From positions 682,001-746,000 of the forward strand of contig JAJUBI010000009.1 of NCBI GenBank assembly GCA_022419385.1: 64,000 bases of DNA, written 5' to 3'. Below are positions 34,878 to 45,923 of the stretch, piece by piece; the first letter of the stretch is position 1, and every line of letters begins with the position of its first letter. The translations under genes and the position numbers were made by a program. The DNA comes from Paraconiothyrium sp. Pb-2020 (taxonomy: Eukaryota > Ascomycota > Dothideomycetes > Pleosporales > Didymosphaeriaceae). The notes below the pieces were generated by a model, which was not told where the DNA came from, made no database searches, and saw nothing but the letters and a program-made list of their open reading frames with translations.

Positions 34878-36568
34878 ATGTACCCGAGGAGTAGTCCTAT
34901 AACAATCATCTCTGTACTTCTCTTATCCCTAAGTTCTCTCGCACACTCAACATGGAATATCCCACCCGAGTACGCGCTTTATGCATCAGACAACGGTCAT
35001 TACTTTCAGACCATTGATGGAAAGCCATTTTTCTGGCAGTCCGACACCGCCTGGCTCCTCATCAACCGCCTCAACCGTACCGAAACCATTACATACCTGT
35101 CCGACCGCGCTGCCAAAGGCTTCACCGTCGTCCAAGCCTGCGGCGCACACTGCAATGGCCCCGACCAACCCGACCGAGCAGGAAACCTTGCCTTTCACAA
35201 TCTCGATTTCAGCCGCCCAAATGAAGCTTACTGGTCCTATGTCGACTCCATCCTCAAGCTCGCATGGGAGGATTATGGAATCAGGATCGTCATGCATCCC
35301 GCATGGGGTGGGTACGTGCACAACGACAAAGGCGTGGCAGGCTACTTGAATGAAAGTACCGCAAGAGTATTTGGAGAATTCGTAGGGAGGAGGTATCCGT
35401 ATGTGCCGAAGATTTTATTTGGGGATACGAATCCGTGGTGGAAAAATAAGACAACAGTGAGTACGGACTACGCTTATGGTGGTGTGGCAAGTGCACATTT
35501 GCCGGAGGATTATCCTGTCATGGACTTCTCGGGGGTGTACAATGCGCTTGCGGAGGGGATTGTGAAGGGAGAGGGCCAGGTTGCCAGGAATAAGAGTTAT
35601 GGGACTGGAAGCGGGAATCAGAGCTACATCCCGATGATATCCATACATCCTACGAATCAATGGTTTCTTGGTGGTCCGTTGGCGCTAGCGAGTAGTTTCT
35701 TTGGGGACAGCGAGTGGTTGACTTTCGATCTTAGTCAGTCAGGACACTCAGATCATCCGCCCAATCCACCCATTCCGTGGTGGTCGTGTCGCAGGGGCTG
35801 GGAGCCAGCGGAGCTGATGTGGAGTGTGGGCGAGAATATACCTGGGAAAAAGAGACCTGCGATCGAGAACGAGCCGCACTATGAGTGGCGGTACAATAAC
35901 GGAAAGTCAGGTAAAGCTAATGGATTGTATTGGAACGCAAGCGATGTGCGTATTGGCACGTGGCAGACGGTAGGGATTGACTACGACCCCATGAGCATAT
36001 GGTCTGCAGGCTGATTGTCTGAATAGGTCTTCGCAGGTATGGCTGGTCTCACTTACGGAGCCAACACCATCTGGCAGATGGCCATCCCCAACCTGTACCC
36101 AGCGGATAAGAGCGGGCCACAGATTCCATGGGATGAAGCCATACATTTTCCTGGTTCCAGCCAGATGCAATGGGTCAAGAAAGCCATCCTAGACCGCGGG
36201 AATGGCACCTACTTCAATCGCATCCCAGCACAGGACATTATCGTGGGCAACGCTGGTAGGTCCTCCGCTTACGAATCTATGTTTTTGCTATTCATGAACA
36301 CTTAGGCATCTCCGACGCCCGGATCGCCGCCACTCGTGATGCGGATGGTTCCTGGCTTATGGTGTACTCACCGAACGCAACCTTTACTGTCGAGACTAAG
36401 AGTCTCAATGGCTGTGACATCAAGGCTAGCTGGATTAGTCCACTGACTGGGGAGTATACACGAGTGGAGAATTATACGCAGTGTGGAGGTTCGACAGTAC
36501 ATCGATTCGAGCTCCCTGTCGCCGAAGGTCATTTGGATTGGGCGCTTGTGCTGGAACAGTCCAGATGA
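34878..36568 (+). CDS. Secreted apiosidase-like glycoside hydrolase (DUF4038 plus C-terminal beta-domain, GH140-related)
   Basis: Probable extracellular carbohydrase. The family is known from pectin (rhamnogalacturonan II) breakdown, where a GH140 member removes apiose side chains; substrate here is inferred. Exons 34878-35969, 36027-36255 and 36306-36568 give 527 aa. A signal peptide (ITIISVLLLSLSSLAHS) is followed by the hallmark start of the TIM-barrel domain, GKPFFWQSDTAWLLINRL, then FTVVQACGAHCNG, IRIVMHPAWGGYVHN, and FGDTNPW. Acidic residues in ENEPHYEWRYN and FGDTNPW are candidates for catalysis. The second-exon segment AGMAGLTYGANTIWQ is typical of the family. The C-terminal part (MVYSPNATFTVETKSLNG, ASWISPLTGEY) fits the small collagen-binding-like beta domain. 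Many N-glycosylation sequons support secretion. Confidence 0.85.
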
Positions 36569-36948
36569 AGATAGACCACAGTTGTAGCTCTTAGGACAGT
36601 CTGTCCTTAGATAACCAGAAAATCATCAGGACGAATCGTATGGCGACATCTTCGACGATAATCAAGGTTTGTCAAATATCCAGGTGGGGTCGAGCAACAT
36701 TGGACACTGATGGCTACCTTGTGGTAGCCGGAAGTGTGCACGGACTTAACCCGAACGCGACACCTCCAAAAGGTCGCGACACCCACTCTACGCGTCAGAC
36801 GACCCCGCTACTTGCTCTCACCCAACGCCAGTTGCCCGCGTATCTGTCAATAGCCAGACACTCTGTCCGGGATTCAGCGACCGCTTATACTGAGCACTGC
36901 GTACTGTAGCTGTTCCTTCACACTCACCACCAACTGTTGCGCGACAAG
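36569..36948. other. Short spacer before the Dpb3-like gene
   Basis: These 380 bases separate two plus-strand genes. No promoter element stands out with confidence. Confidence 0.45.
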
Positions 36949-37759
36949 ATGCCGTACAACAACACCCCGATCGCGCCTTCGAAGGAGGTGAGCGGTCAAG
37001 TTTCACTTCCTCGTAAGCCTACATCGCTTGCTCCAAACAAGATTCTCTAACTTTGATCCAGTCGCACGCGTCCAAAAAATCATTAACGCCGACCCCGAGC
37101 GCCTCCATACCTCAAAAAACGCCGCCTTCGCCATTGCCCTCGCAACCGAATTCTTCATCCAGCACTTCGCCACCGCAACGAACAACGTCGTCAAAGCCGA
37201 GACGCAGAAGAAGCCCAGGCGAAATGTACAGTACCGCGATGTCGCGACGGCGGTCGCGAAGACGGATAATCTCGAATTCTTGGTGGATGTTGTGCCCAAG
37301 ACGGTGAGGTTTGGAGAGGTGAGGGAGAAGAGGGAGAGGAAGGAGAAGGAGGCGGAGGGTAAGGGGAAGGAGGGCAGCAAGGAAAACGGGGAGGGCGCGA
37401 GTGGCAATGCGTTGGAGCGGTTGATGGCGAATGGGAAGAAGGTGAATGAGTCGGAGAAGGAGAAGGCTGAGAAAGAAAGCCCTATGGCGGAACAAACAGA
37501 AGGCGGTGCTGAGGCTATGGAAGTCGACCAGGAGCCACAGAAGGCGGAGGAGGCCAAGGCAACGCCGGTCGTTGTTGAAGTCGAGGACAGTGAGCCCGAG
37601 CAGGACGAGGTGGCCATGCAGATCGAAATGGAGATGCGAGGGCCGCGGACGAATGGAAGTGCCGCTGCCGCTGCCGCTGCAAAGGCTCCCACAGTCAACC
37701 CTCCTACACAAAGACCTACGAGGTCGAGCGGCTTCACAGCGATCAACGGTTCAAAGTGA
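36949..37759 (+). CDS. Histone-fold protein, DNA polymerase epsilon subunit C (Dpb3-like)
   Basis: Small histone-fold (CBF/NF-YC type) subunit that pairs with Dpb4 in DNA polymerase epsilon and in chromatin-remodelling complexes; nuclear. Two exons, 36949-37012 and 37062-37759, with a 49-nt intron; 253 aa. The spliced join reads KEVSGQVSLPLARVQKIINA, the normal opening of this family, followed by SKNAAFAIALATEFFIQHF and RRNVQYRDVATAVAKTDNLEFL, which form the histone-fold helices. After about residue 110 the protein becomes a long charged tail (Lys/Glu-rich, then acidic, then an Ala run and Pro/Thr-rich end), written in DNA as a homopurine tract at about 37315-37400. Assignment to Dpb3 rather than another NF-YC-like protein rests on the SLPLARV.KII and RRNVQYRD patterns. 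Confidence 0.82.
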
Positions 37760-38180
37760 AGTAGAGGTAGTGATCTTCGTCGTTTTGTATGAGCATGCAT
37801 AGCAATGGCGTTCGTGGCTTTGTCAAGACATCACAATCAATCTGGCTGCAATTGAAGTGTAAAGCACAGTTTGTGGACATCACACCTGTGCAAAGAAGCT
37901 CTCAACGCTCGGAAATTGGTGAACATGTTGCTTGAGACTCAAAACACTATGACACCTGAAAAGCCAGATGTTTCCTAAGCTCAAACGCCCCAACCCCCAT
38001 GATCGTGAGATCGAAGTAATTCGAATTCGTTGGAACGCTCTGATACAACCTGGGAGCTATTTCCAACATCCGTTTCGCCGTCTATATAAACGCCAGTTCA
38101 TGTAATGGTACACCCATCTCGTTTAACACTCTTCTGTCCTCCTCTGCGATTGCCCTAGCTACTCGGTGGCGAAGCGATTC
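37760..38180. other. Convergent 3' spacer between Dpb3-like and macro-domain genes
   Basis: These 421 bases should hold the 3' UTRs of both flanking genes. A TATA-like TCTATATAAACG at about 38081-38092 is present but has no gene behind it that I can support. Confidence 0.5.
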
Positions 38181-39167
38181 CTAGCGCCTGCGGACGAACG
38201 ACCGAATGGTACCTTGGGGCGCGGCAGGCAGAGAGTAGACGTGTATCTTCCGGTGGCCTGCGTCGGTCGCTAAGACACCTTTCAACACCTCCCTGGTAGC
38301 TCTCCAAGGTACTTCGAACAAAACCGAATTGATCTGACACATTCTGATTTCCATGAGTTGTGGCTCACGGTTCAACTTGTCGAGTAGGTCTTCGAAAGCG
38401 GGTGCCGTATGCCGCAGAATCATAGGCGCCGGATCTTTCTTCCTGCCATGTCCAGCGCTGGTAAACAAGCAACCAATCCAATGCTTTGGTGCACCGGGTT
38501 TCACCTCTCGGGGACCTATAAGGAGGCAGGTACCCACTCGAACAGGATTACGCTTTGGGTGGTGAATAGATAGGCAGTGCCTTTCATACTCTTTGAAGGC
38601 CTTAGGATAGCGCTTGCGGAACTCCTTAGCAATCCCGCCACCCCAGACACCTTGGGTGTTGCAAGCGTGAATGAGCACGCTGTTGTCTGGTGCTGCAAAT
38701 AAATCGCCTGTATGCTCTTCGAGACGAGACGCGGCATCTTTGGCGCTGTTGTCATCGTGCTGTTCATCGTCTGTGGCTTTGGCCTTGCCTTGGGCCTTCG
38801 CTCCGGCCTGCGGAGACGCCGTCTCCTCGTTGCTCATCTTGTAGCTCGGGATGGTCTCGAAAGACAATTTCGGGAAGACTGTCTTCGAATCTTCTCTGGT
38901 GGGGTCCTTGGCGATGTCAGGTGTCTGTCCAGTCGCGTCCGAATGTGCGGCAGCGTCAGCATCAGCGTCGCCTGTCATCTTGGCGGCCTTTGATGGGGGT
39001 GCTCCTGGATGCTCAGTATCCGGTTCTGCGTCCCGCTTCTGAGCCATGCTGCCGGGCGATGCAATCCTGCGTCCTGTTGAAGCGAATCTTGTGAGCAGAT
39101 GCGAGACTGGGTGAGGGACGAGTGTAGGGGAGTCAGGCAGCGGCGAGTGGGACCGTTCAAGAGACAT
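38181..39167 (-). CDS. POA1: ADP-ribose 1''-phosphate phosphatase-like macro-domain protein (Poa1)
   Basis: Removes the phosphate from ADP-ribose 1''-phosphate, a by-product of tRNA splicing. Single exon, 328 aa. The macro domain spans about residues 150-325: TGDLFAAPDNSVLIHACNTQG then VWGGGIAKEFRKRYPKAF, the nucleotide-binding loop of the family (Asn170 and the GVWGGGIA loop), and later IGCLFTSAGHGRKKD as the second binding loop. The N-terminal 145 residues are low-complexity and poorly conserved in feel, with internal Mets at 41, 64 and 111 that could be the true start; 39167 is simply the first ATG in frame. It is divergent from the Rieske gene, sharing a 414-base promoter. Confidence 0.85.
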   Translation of the reverse strand: MSLERSHSPLPDSPTLVPHPVSHLLTRFASTGRRIASPGSMAQKRDAEPDTEHPGAPPSKAAKMTGDADADAAAHSDATGQTPDIAKDPTREDSKTVFPKLSFETIPSYKMSNEETASPQAGAKAQGKAKATDDEQHDDNSAKDAASRLEEHTGDLFAAPDNSVLIHACNTQGVWGGGIAKEFRKRYPKAFKEYERHCLSIHHPKRNPVRVGTCLLIGPREVKPGAPKHWIGCLFTSAGHGRKKDPAPMILRHTAPAFEDLLDKLNREPQLMEIRMCQINSVLFEVPWRATREVLKGVLATDAGHRKIHVYSLPAAPQGTIRSFVRRR

Positions 39168-39581
39168 GTTTGGTCTTGGCTAAGTGAGGGTCAAGGTGAA
39201 TGGGTTAGTACGAATGGTATGAGTAACGATGTTGTGATGTTGCGATGTTGTGCTAGTTGTGTTGAGCTGGGAAGCAAGAGTGAGTGTTGCCTGGAGTTAG
39301 TCTATGATCAAGAGTAGACCCAAGCGAGCGAGAGTGAGTCAATCCAGGCAGCGACGTCTCTAATGTGCATGCATTTACATGGAGATGGAGCTTCAACGTT
39401 AGAAGCAACGATGTGGTGAGGCAATGACGCCTGGAAAAGCTGCCCCCGGCGCAACCGCACCAGCCAATCAGCGCGCTCCCGAAAACACCTCGTCAATCGC
39501 CCTTTCCAAACTTCGCTTTCGACCTCATCCCGTGCCTCCACAGCTCCATCCCAGCGCAACACACCCTCCGCTGCATCCACG
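39168..39581. promoter_or_regulatory. Divergent promoter of the macro-domain and Rieske genes, with a CCAAT box
   Basis: The 414 bases separate divergent starts. A CCAAT pentamer (CAGCCAATCAG context, CCAAT at 39464-39468) lies about 115 bases upstream of the Rieske start, where the Hap2/3/5 complex commonly acts on respiratory genes. The link to Hap control is inference from position. Confidence 0.5.
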
Positions 39582-40556
39582 ATGCCCGCCCTCGCAAACA
39601 CCTCCCGCGCGATAGCCCGCTCATGGACCCAGCACTCGCTGCCCGTCGCGCGGGCGGGCTGCGGCGCCATGCAGTCCCGCAACCTCTCCGAGGTGCACTC
39701 GACGTCCAGCTTCGACAGCCCTTTCAAGGGCCAGAGCAGCTCCACCAAGATTCCATCGTTCGGCCACTACAAGAAGAGCTCCGGGAATGAGGACGGTCCT
39801 AAGCTCATGCAGTACTTCATGGTCGGCACCATGGGTGCGTTGGCGAGTTTGGGCGCGAAGGCCACCGTGCAAGGTAATTCCACACCACACCTTCATGGAG
39901 CTCCGGAAAACGATGGAATAGAAAGGGGTGGATCATTGATTGGCGCTGTATAGCCATTGGCTATTTTACGGATGGGTTGGAGACGCGCGGCGATGAGGCA
40001 ACGGGTGCTAACGATTTTGCGTTGCAGATTTCCTGGTCAACATGTCTGCTTCCGCCGATGTCCTGGCCCAGGCCAAGGTCGAGATCGATCTCGCTGCCAT
40101 CCCCGAGGGCAAGAACGTGCGTTGCCAACTTTTCGCGCGTCCGGAAGTATGGAGCTGATATGTGACAGGTCATTATCAAGTGGCGAGGCAAGCCCGTCTT
40201 CATCCGACACCGTACCGAGGGCGAGATCAAGGAGGCAGAGGACACAAAGTGGGAGTCGCTCCGTGACCCCCAGCCCGATGCGGACCGTGTGAAGAAGCCC
40301 GAATGGTTGATCATGCTTGGTATGCCTCAAACCTAGGCTGAACAATATACGACAAACACGCTAACAGGCAACAGGTGTCTGCACCCATCTTGGTTGTGTC
40401 CCCATTGGCGAGGCTGGCGACTTCGGCGGCTGGTTCTGCCCCTGCCACGGTTCCCACTACGACATCTCTGGTCGCATAAGAAAGGGACCCGCACCGCTCA
40501 ATCTCGAGGTACCGGAGTACGACTTCCCGGAAGACGGCAAGGTGGTCATTGGTTAA
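39582..40556 (+). CDS. RIP1: Ubiquinol-cytochrome c reductase iron-sulfur subunit (Rieske protein)
   Basis: Carries the 2Fe-2S centre of respiratory complex III and passes electrons from ubiquinol to cytochrome c1 in the mitochondrial inner membrane. Four exons: 39582-39873, 40028-40116, 40169-40319 and 40375-40556, with introns of 154, 52 and 55 nt; 237 aa. The N-terminus is an Arg/Ser-rich mitochondrial presequence (NTSRAIARSWTQHS). The membrane anchor is KLMQYFMVGTMGALASLGAKA and the hinge follows in NMSASADVLA. Both cluster-binding boxes are intact: CTHLGCVP and CPCHGSHYD, each supplying a Cys and a His, with disulfide cysteines. The domain ends RKGPAPLNLEVPEYDF as in all family members. 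A normal, intact gene. Confidence 0.97.
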
Positions 40557-40840
40557 GCGGCTGTACAGTAGAAGAAGAGGTGGTAGAAGGTGTGGAAGGG
40601 AGGGCTGTGTCGATAGTAGCAAGCATCACAATTTCCTTGGATCAGCTTTCTTCCATAGATTCGCTTATGTGCAGTAGGATGTACAACAAAGTAGAGTCTT
40701 CGTTCTGGCAACCTATCTATTTCTTGTGTTTGCTAACTGCAGGGTATACATTCATTCAGTTTTCCAAAGATTGTCGTCCGACTCAAATTCGCTGCGCATT
40801 CACCTCAGGTGCCAATTAGAGTACCGCCGCTGAGGGCAAC

Positions 40841-41836
40841 CTAATGCCCACCTCCCAAAAACGACTCCACTGCGCTCACAGCCCCAGCAAACTTGTCCGC
40901 TTCGATCAGTATCAAATGACCCATGGGCTTCACACCCATCTCTTGAAACGCCCTCTTACTATCACTTGCACCCTCATCTACCGGTGTCTCGTAGTCAAAA
41001 CTGCCATATCCCAGCGCATGCCTGTGCAACACCTCGTCTTCCGGATGGAAATAGAACGTCTCCTTGTCATCTCCCTTTGCGGCTTTCTTCTTCTTCGCCG
41101 GCGGCTGCTCCGCCGCGGGCAGGTTCGACTCTACCTCTGTATATGCCTTGGACAGCACAAGGTAGTGTGTAAAAGCGTAAGGTTCTTTCTCATCGAGGGC
41201 CCACTGAATCTCTTCTTGCAGCATCTTGTAGCTGGGTGCGACAATCTCGTGGGGCATGTTGATGAAGCGCTCGGTGAGAATGAGGCCGATCTGGGCGGTA
41301 GATGGCGCGGTAAGGAGAGTTTGGAGAGGGGCAAGGGAGGGTGTGGTGGAGTGTCGAGTGAGGTAGGCGGTCAGGTCAGCGATTACTTTCTTGTCCTGTT
41401 GTCCGGTTAATTTTGAGAACTATGGATAATACTAATGGCAATAGGCTGACTTTATGTGTCTCGAGGTTCAGAACTGTCAGGAACGAGTAAGGATCCGATT
41501 CCGTGCCATCGCATTTCACTGTGCTTCCCAACAGCGGTTGCGATAGTATGAGATCTGCAAGCTCGGAAAGGTTGAAAAGTTGATTGTCGACGTCGAGGAG
41601 CTGTCGCAGGAGGTTCTTGAGACCGTGGAAGTCGACTGCGGGATTTGGATCGAACCATTCGAAGTCTACATTCAGAATGTCCATGTCCTACATTTGTGAG
41701 CTTCATTCTCGTTGCGGGGAAGAGCGGGGAGTATGCACACCTCATCGCTATCGGAGTCGTCATTTTTCCTCTTGTTCTTGCCTTCAGGGGCATCGGGGAG
41801 GTCCTCGGGATCTTTCTGGGTTTTTCGTTTCGCCAT
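40841..41836 (-). CDS. BCP1: Bcp1 (BCCIP-family nuclear export/ribosome-assembly chaperone)
   Basis: Nuclear protein that in yeast supports export of the lipid kinase Mss4 and chaperones ribosomal protein uL14. Exons: 41836-41741, 41687-41451 and 41395-40841, with introns of 53 and 55 nt. The N-terminus is Lys/Asp-rich (MAKRKTQKDPEDLPDAPEGK, then DDSDSDE). The core begins MDILNVDFEWFDPNPAVDFHG, the most conserved piece of the family, and continues through LLRQLLDVDNQLFNLSELAD, GLILTERFINMPHEIV and FHPEDEVLHRHALGY. A Lys-rich patch (PPAKKKKAAKGDD) may serve as a nuclear signal. The second intron has a weak donor (GTCAGC), chosen because it joins THK to DKKVIADL in phase. It is divergent from GMP synthetase. 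Confidence 0.92.
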
Positions 41837-42094
41837 TGTGTGAGCTGTGTATGTTGTGCAGTGCCTATGGCGTTCCGTCGAAATAATTCTGAGACGCTTG
41901 GACCACTGTCGACAGCCACTTCCCACCGGCGCGGTTGCGCTTGCGCTTGCTGCCCTGCCCCGCCAAATTTTTTATCAGTTGGCGCTGTGCGAGTCACTTT
42001 TCCCCTCGTTCACTCTTTTCCTTACAAACTTTCTTCATCTTCTCTCCTACCTTCTTTCAGATATCAATTGCTCCTTTTAAGCTCAATCAGCACC
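41837..42094. promoter_or_regulatory. Shared promoter of BCP1 and GMP synthetase
   Basis: Only 258 bases separate the two divergent start codons. The GMP synthetase side is pyrimidine-rich just before the ATG (CTTTCTTCATCTTCTC type tracts), common in highly expressed fungal genes. Confidence 0.5.
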
Positions 42095-43780
42095 ATGGCG
42101 ACCGACGCAAGCGACCCGATTCCCCCGCACAAGACCTTCGACACCATCCTGGTGCTCGATTTCGGTTCCCAGTATTCGCACCTTATTACCCGGCGTCTTC
42201 GCGAACTCAATGTCTACTCTGAGATGCTCCCGTGTACCCAGAAGATCGCGGATCTTGGTTGGACCCCCAAGGGTGTGATCCTGTCCGGAGGCCCATACTC
42301 GGTCTATTGGGACGACGCGCCCCATGTCGACCCCGCCGTATTTGAACTCAACGTACCAATTTTGGGTATATGCTATGGACTGCAAGAGATTGCATGGACC
42401 TTCGACAACAAGAACGTGCTCGCGGGCGAAAAGAGGGAATATGGTCACGCGTACCTGAAGGTCGAAAGACACGGAGACGGCGAAGCAGGCGGACATGTGG
42501 ACAAGCTGTTCGCCGATTGGGAGGATAATACGGAAGTGTGGATGAGCCACGGCGACAAGCTCGGCCACTTGCCTGAGGAATTCATCACGATCGCTACCAC
42601 AAGCAACGCGCCGTTCGCGGGTATTGGCCACAAGAGCAAGAAGTATTACGGCATCCAGTTCCATCCCGAGGTTACACACACGCCCAAGGGCAAGGTGTTG
42701 CTGAAGAACTTCGCCGTGGATATTTGCGAAGCCAAGACGAACTGGACGATGAGCAAGTTCGTCGACCAGGAAATTGAGAGGATCAGGAAGCTGGTCGGCC
42801 CCAAGGGCCAGGTTATTGGCGCCGTCAGTGGTGGTGTCGACTCCACTGTCGCTGCAAAGTTGATGAAGGAGGCTATTGGTGACCGATTTCACGCCGTGCT
42901 TGTCGACAACGGCGTCCTCCGTTTAAACGAGGCCAAGATCGTGAAGGAGACTCTTACAGCTGGCTTGGGTATCAACCTTACCGTCATCGATGCCTCTGAG
43001 CGATTCCTTGGCCGTCTCGCAGGCGTCAAGGACGACCCTGAGAAGAAGCGCAAGATTATCGGCAACACCTTCATCGAAATTTTCCAAGAGGAAGCGAAGA
43101 AGATTGCTGCCGAAGCACATCAAGCTTCTGAAGCTGGTGAGATTGAGTGGCTGCTCCAGGGAACCCTCTACCCTGATGTCATCGAAAGTATTTCCTTCAA
43201 GGGCCCCTCCGCGACTATCAAGACCCACCACAACGTCGGTGGTCTGCCAAAGGACATGAACCTGAAGCTCATTGAGCCTCTCCGTGAGCTCTTCAAGGAC
43301 GAGGTGCGCGAGCTAGGCATGAACTTGGGCATACCTGAGGACCTCGTCTGGCGTCACCCTTTCCCGGGACCCGGCATTGCTATCCGCATTCTCGGCGAGG
43401 TCACGCCTGAGCAAGTTCGCATTGCCAGGGAGGCAGACAACATCTTCATCGAAGAAATCAAGGCGGCTGGCTTGTACAGGAACATCAGCCAAGCATTTGC
43501 TGCTTTGTTGCCAGTCAAGGCTGTGGGTGTCATGGGTGACAAGCGAGTGCACGACCAGGTCATTGCGCTGCGTGCAGTCGAGACTACCGACTTCATGACG
43601 GCAGACTGGTATCCATTTGACGGAGCTTTCTTGAAGAAAGTTTCCAGGAGGATTGTGAACGAGGTCAACGGTGTTTGCCGTGTGGTATATGATAGTGAGT
43701 TCAATGGTCCCCACTTCGGTAGTCTAAACTAACGTCTCTCAGTCACTAGCAAGCCTCCTGGTACCATTGAGATGGAGTAG
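42095..43780 (+). CDS. GUA1: GMP synthetase (glutamine-hydrolysing)
   Basis: Converts XMP to GMP with glutamine and ATP, the last step of guanine nucleotide synthesis; cytosolic. Exons 42095-43694 and 43743-43780, with a 48-nt intron near the end; 545 aa. The start at 42095 (MATDASDP) sits in a CACCATGG context. The frame is also open upstream, but nothing there looks like protein. The glutamine amidotransferase domain has LVLDFGSQYSHLI, the nucleophile in GICYGLQ (Cys93) and FHPEVTH. The ATP pyrophosphatase domain has the P-loop SGGVDS at 245-250. The dimerisation domain ends with the conserved DITSKPPGTIEME. No anomaly was seen. Confidence 0.97.
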
Positions 43781-44495
43781 AGGACGGCTCGTACACGTAG
43801 TCACGACAAAGACCTGGGATTTTCCACGATATAGACGCACTTTAGGACATTCCGTGAGCGGAATTAAAAGATGAATTGGACGATCGATATAGACGACTTG
43901 ATACCCTGCATGATAGACATGAAAATTTAACAATTTTTCTCCTATGCTGAACTGCTGCCGGACTGCTGCCGGTTGAAATCTTCTTTACTTTCACGGCGAT
44001 TCTCGAAGTGAGTGAAGTCCCGCCTGAGTAAAGAGTACAAGCTACTCGAACTACACCCTGTACGCTGAACTACTTGCACGCCGTCAAAGCTATACCAAGC
44101 GCTGCCGCAATCGGAGAAGCGCCTCATTTGGGTAACGGCGGTGACTCACGAAAGTCGCAGAATATTACCCGCAGTACGCATTTCAAAGCAACATTGACCA
44201 GCAATGGTATGTGGTGTCGATTCTATGTTGTAGCAAGCTTTGCCTCCGAAATGATCATCTGCGGAACTTCCGGTATAGCTCATCTTACGCGTGTAGCTTT
44301 CCTAATTGGGGCATAGCGTCCCTTGTTCTACCTTTGCTTGTTTGTCAGCCTACAGGGTCACTTACCCTACACATGATGTGCAGCACTGCGACCAAGTTGA
44401 GGATAAATATCGGATTGCGTTCGAGGTAGAGTCAGACGCGTTCCACACACCTACAATCGATTTGCGTGTTTTTGAACTTAAGCATTGATTTGACA
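43781..44495. other. Spacer between housekeeping block and the presumed terpenoid locus
   Basis: These 715 bases hold the GMP synthetase 3' region and the epoxide hydrolase promoter. An 11-bp unit ACTGCTGCCGG occurs twice in tandem at about 43951-43972. No coding region was supported. Confidence 0.5.
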
Positions 44496-45764
44496 ATGGC
44501 TGGCTACAACACACTTCCAACTACCGCGACAGGCAAGATCGAACCATTCGAGATTCACATTGAAGAACAGGAGTTACAAGATTTGAAAACGTTGGTTAGA
44601 CTGAGTCCAATCGTGCAAGACACGTATGAGAATCAGAAAGAGCGGGTAGCTGAAGGGCACACCTTCGGCATCACACGGGAATGGCTGATCGAAGCGAAGA
44701 AATACTGGGAGACTGATTTTGACTGGTAAACCTCTCATTGTCAGCCATCATCCCATATATTGACAGAACACAGGCGCACCCAAGAAGCCCACCTAAACAG
44801 CTCCCCCCACTATAAAGCGTCTATCACAGACGACGACGGAAGAGCCTACACCATCCACTTCTGTGCCCTCTTCTCTCGCTCCCCTACCGCAACCCCCCTC
44901 GCCCGCCTTAGCGGCTGGCCCTGCACCTTCGCAGAATCTCTCCCCCTCCTCACTTTCCTGGAGCAAAAATACACCCCGGAGACTTTACCCTATCATATAA
45001 TCCTGCCCTCACAGGTAGGCTGGGCATTCTCCTCCCCACCACCACTAGATAAAGACTGGACATACGCAGACTCCGCACGCATACTGCACAAACTCATGAC
45101 CACGACGCTCGGCTTCGAAAAGTACGCCGTAAGCGGAGGCGACATCGGCGCAGGCATAGGACGCATCATGGCATCCTCATACCCCGAGATCCGCGCCTTC
45201 CACACGAATCACAACCAGATGCCGCGCCCAGACTCCGCTGCCGACGACGAGCTTGAAGAATTTGAGAAAGAGGGCGTGCGCAGGGGTGAGGAGTTCCTGA
45301 GCACGGGAACGGCGTATGGGAGGATGGCGGGGACGAGGCCGGGCACACTGGGTGCGGTGCTGGCGTCTTCCCCTGTGGCTTTGCTGGCGTGGGTAGGCGA
45401 GAAGTATCTTTCCTGGGCCGATCAGAGGACGCCGATTCCCCTTCCACATATACTAGAAGCCGTCTGCTTGTATTGGTTCACTGGCTGCCTGGCTACGACA
45501 TTTTATCCCTACCGCGAGGACTTCCTCGTTGGGCCGGGAAAGAAGGGGTACCTGCATGGGCAAGAGGAGTTGTATGTGGAGTGTCCGATGGGCTATAGCT
45601 ATTATCCTAGAGAGATGATCCCCTGTCCAAGGAGTTGGGCGGAGAGGAGTGGGAAGTTGAGGTGGTATAGGAGACATGAGGTTGGAGGGCATTTTCCGGC
45701 TTTGGAGAGGGGTGATGTCTTGTTGGAAGATATTGAAGATTTCCTGGGAGAGGTGTGGACGTAG
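44496..45764 (+). CDS. Epoxide hydrolase-like alpha/beta hydrolase (microsomal type) with an altered oxyanion motif
   Basis: Family members open epoxides to diols using an Asp nucleophile. Exons 44496-44725 and 44774-45764 flank a 48-nt intron; 406 aa. The N-terminal epoxide-hydrolase domain ends WETDFDWRTQEAHLNSSPHY. The hydrolase core has SGGDIGAGIGRIMA with nucleophile Asp200, a YYPRE segment that may hold an assisting Tyr, and the His in HEVGGHFPALERGDVL (His383). The usual oxyanion motif HGWPGS is here SGWPCT (Ser123 at the His place), and the substrate-cap region is somewhat divergent. Activity may therefore be altered or lost. It is the first gene on the left of the terpene synthase block and could process an epoxidised terpenoid; that link rests on position only. 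Confidence 0.8.
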
Positions 45765-45923
45765 AGCGAGAACGTTGTCAGGAGCTCCATCTCGAGCAGA
45801 CTGGAATTTCGTTTGTTCACAAGGCCTAAATCTATAGTGTATCTACAACTTCTCCTTCTCCTTTTGTACCACAGGCTTTCTATGCATATTGCCTCCCCCC
45901 GCGCCCGCCTATTCATCGTCAGT

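Noticed and set aside
38081..38092. TATA-like element in the spacer after the Dpb3-like gene
   Set aside because: It lies between two converging genes and no coding region follows it in either direction that I can support.
41645..42094. Upstream extension of the GMP synthetase frame by 150 codons
   Set aside because: The frame is open by chance across the divergent promoter and part of BCP1; the family N-terminus begins at the ATG at 42095.
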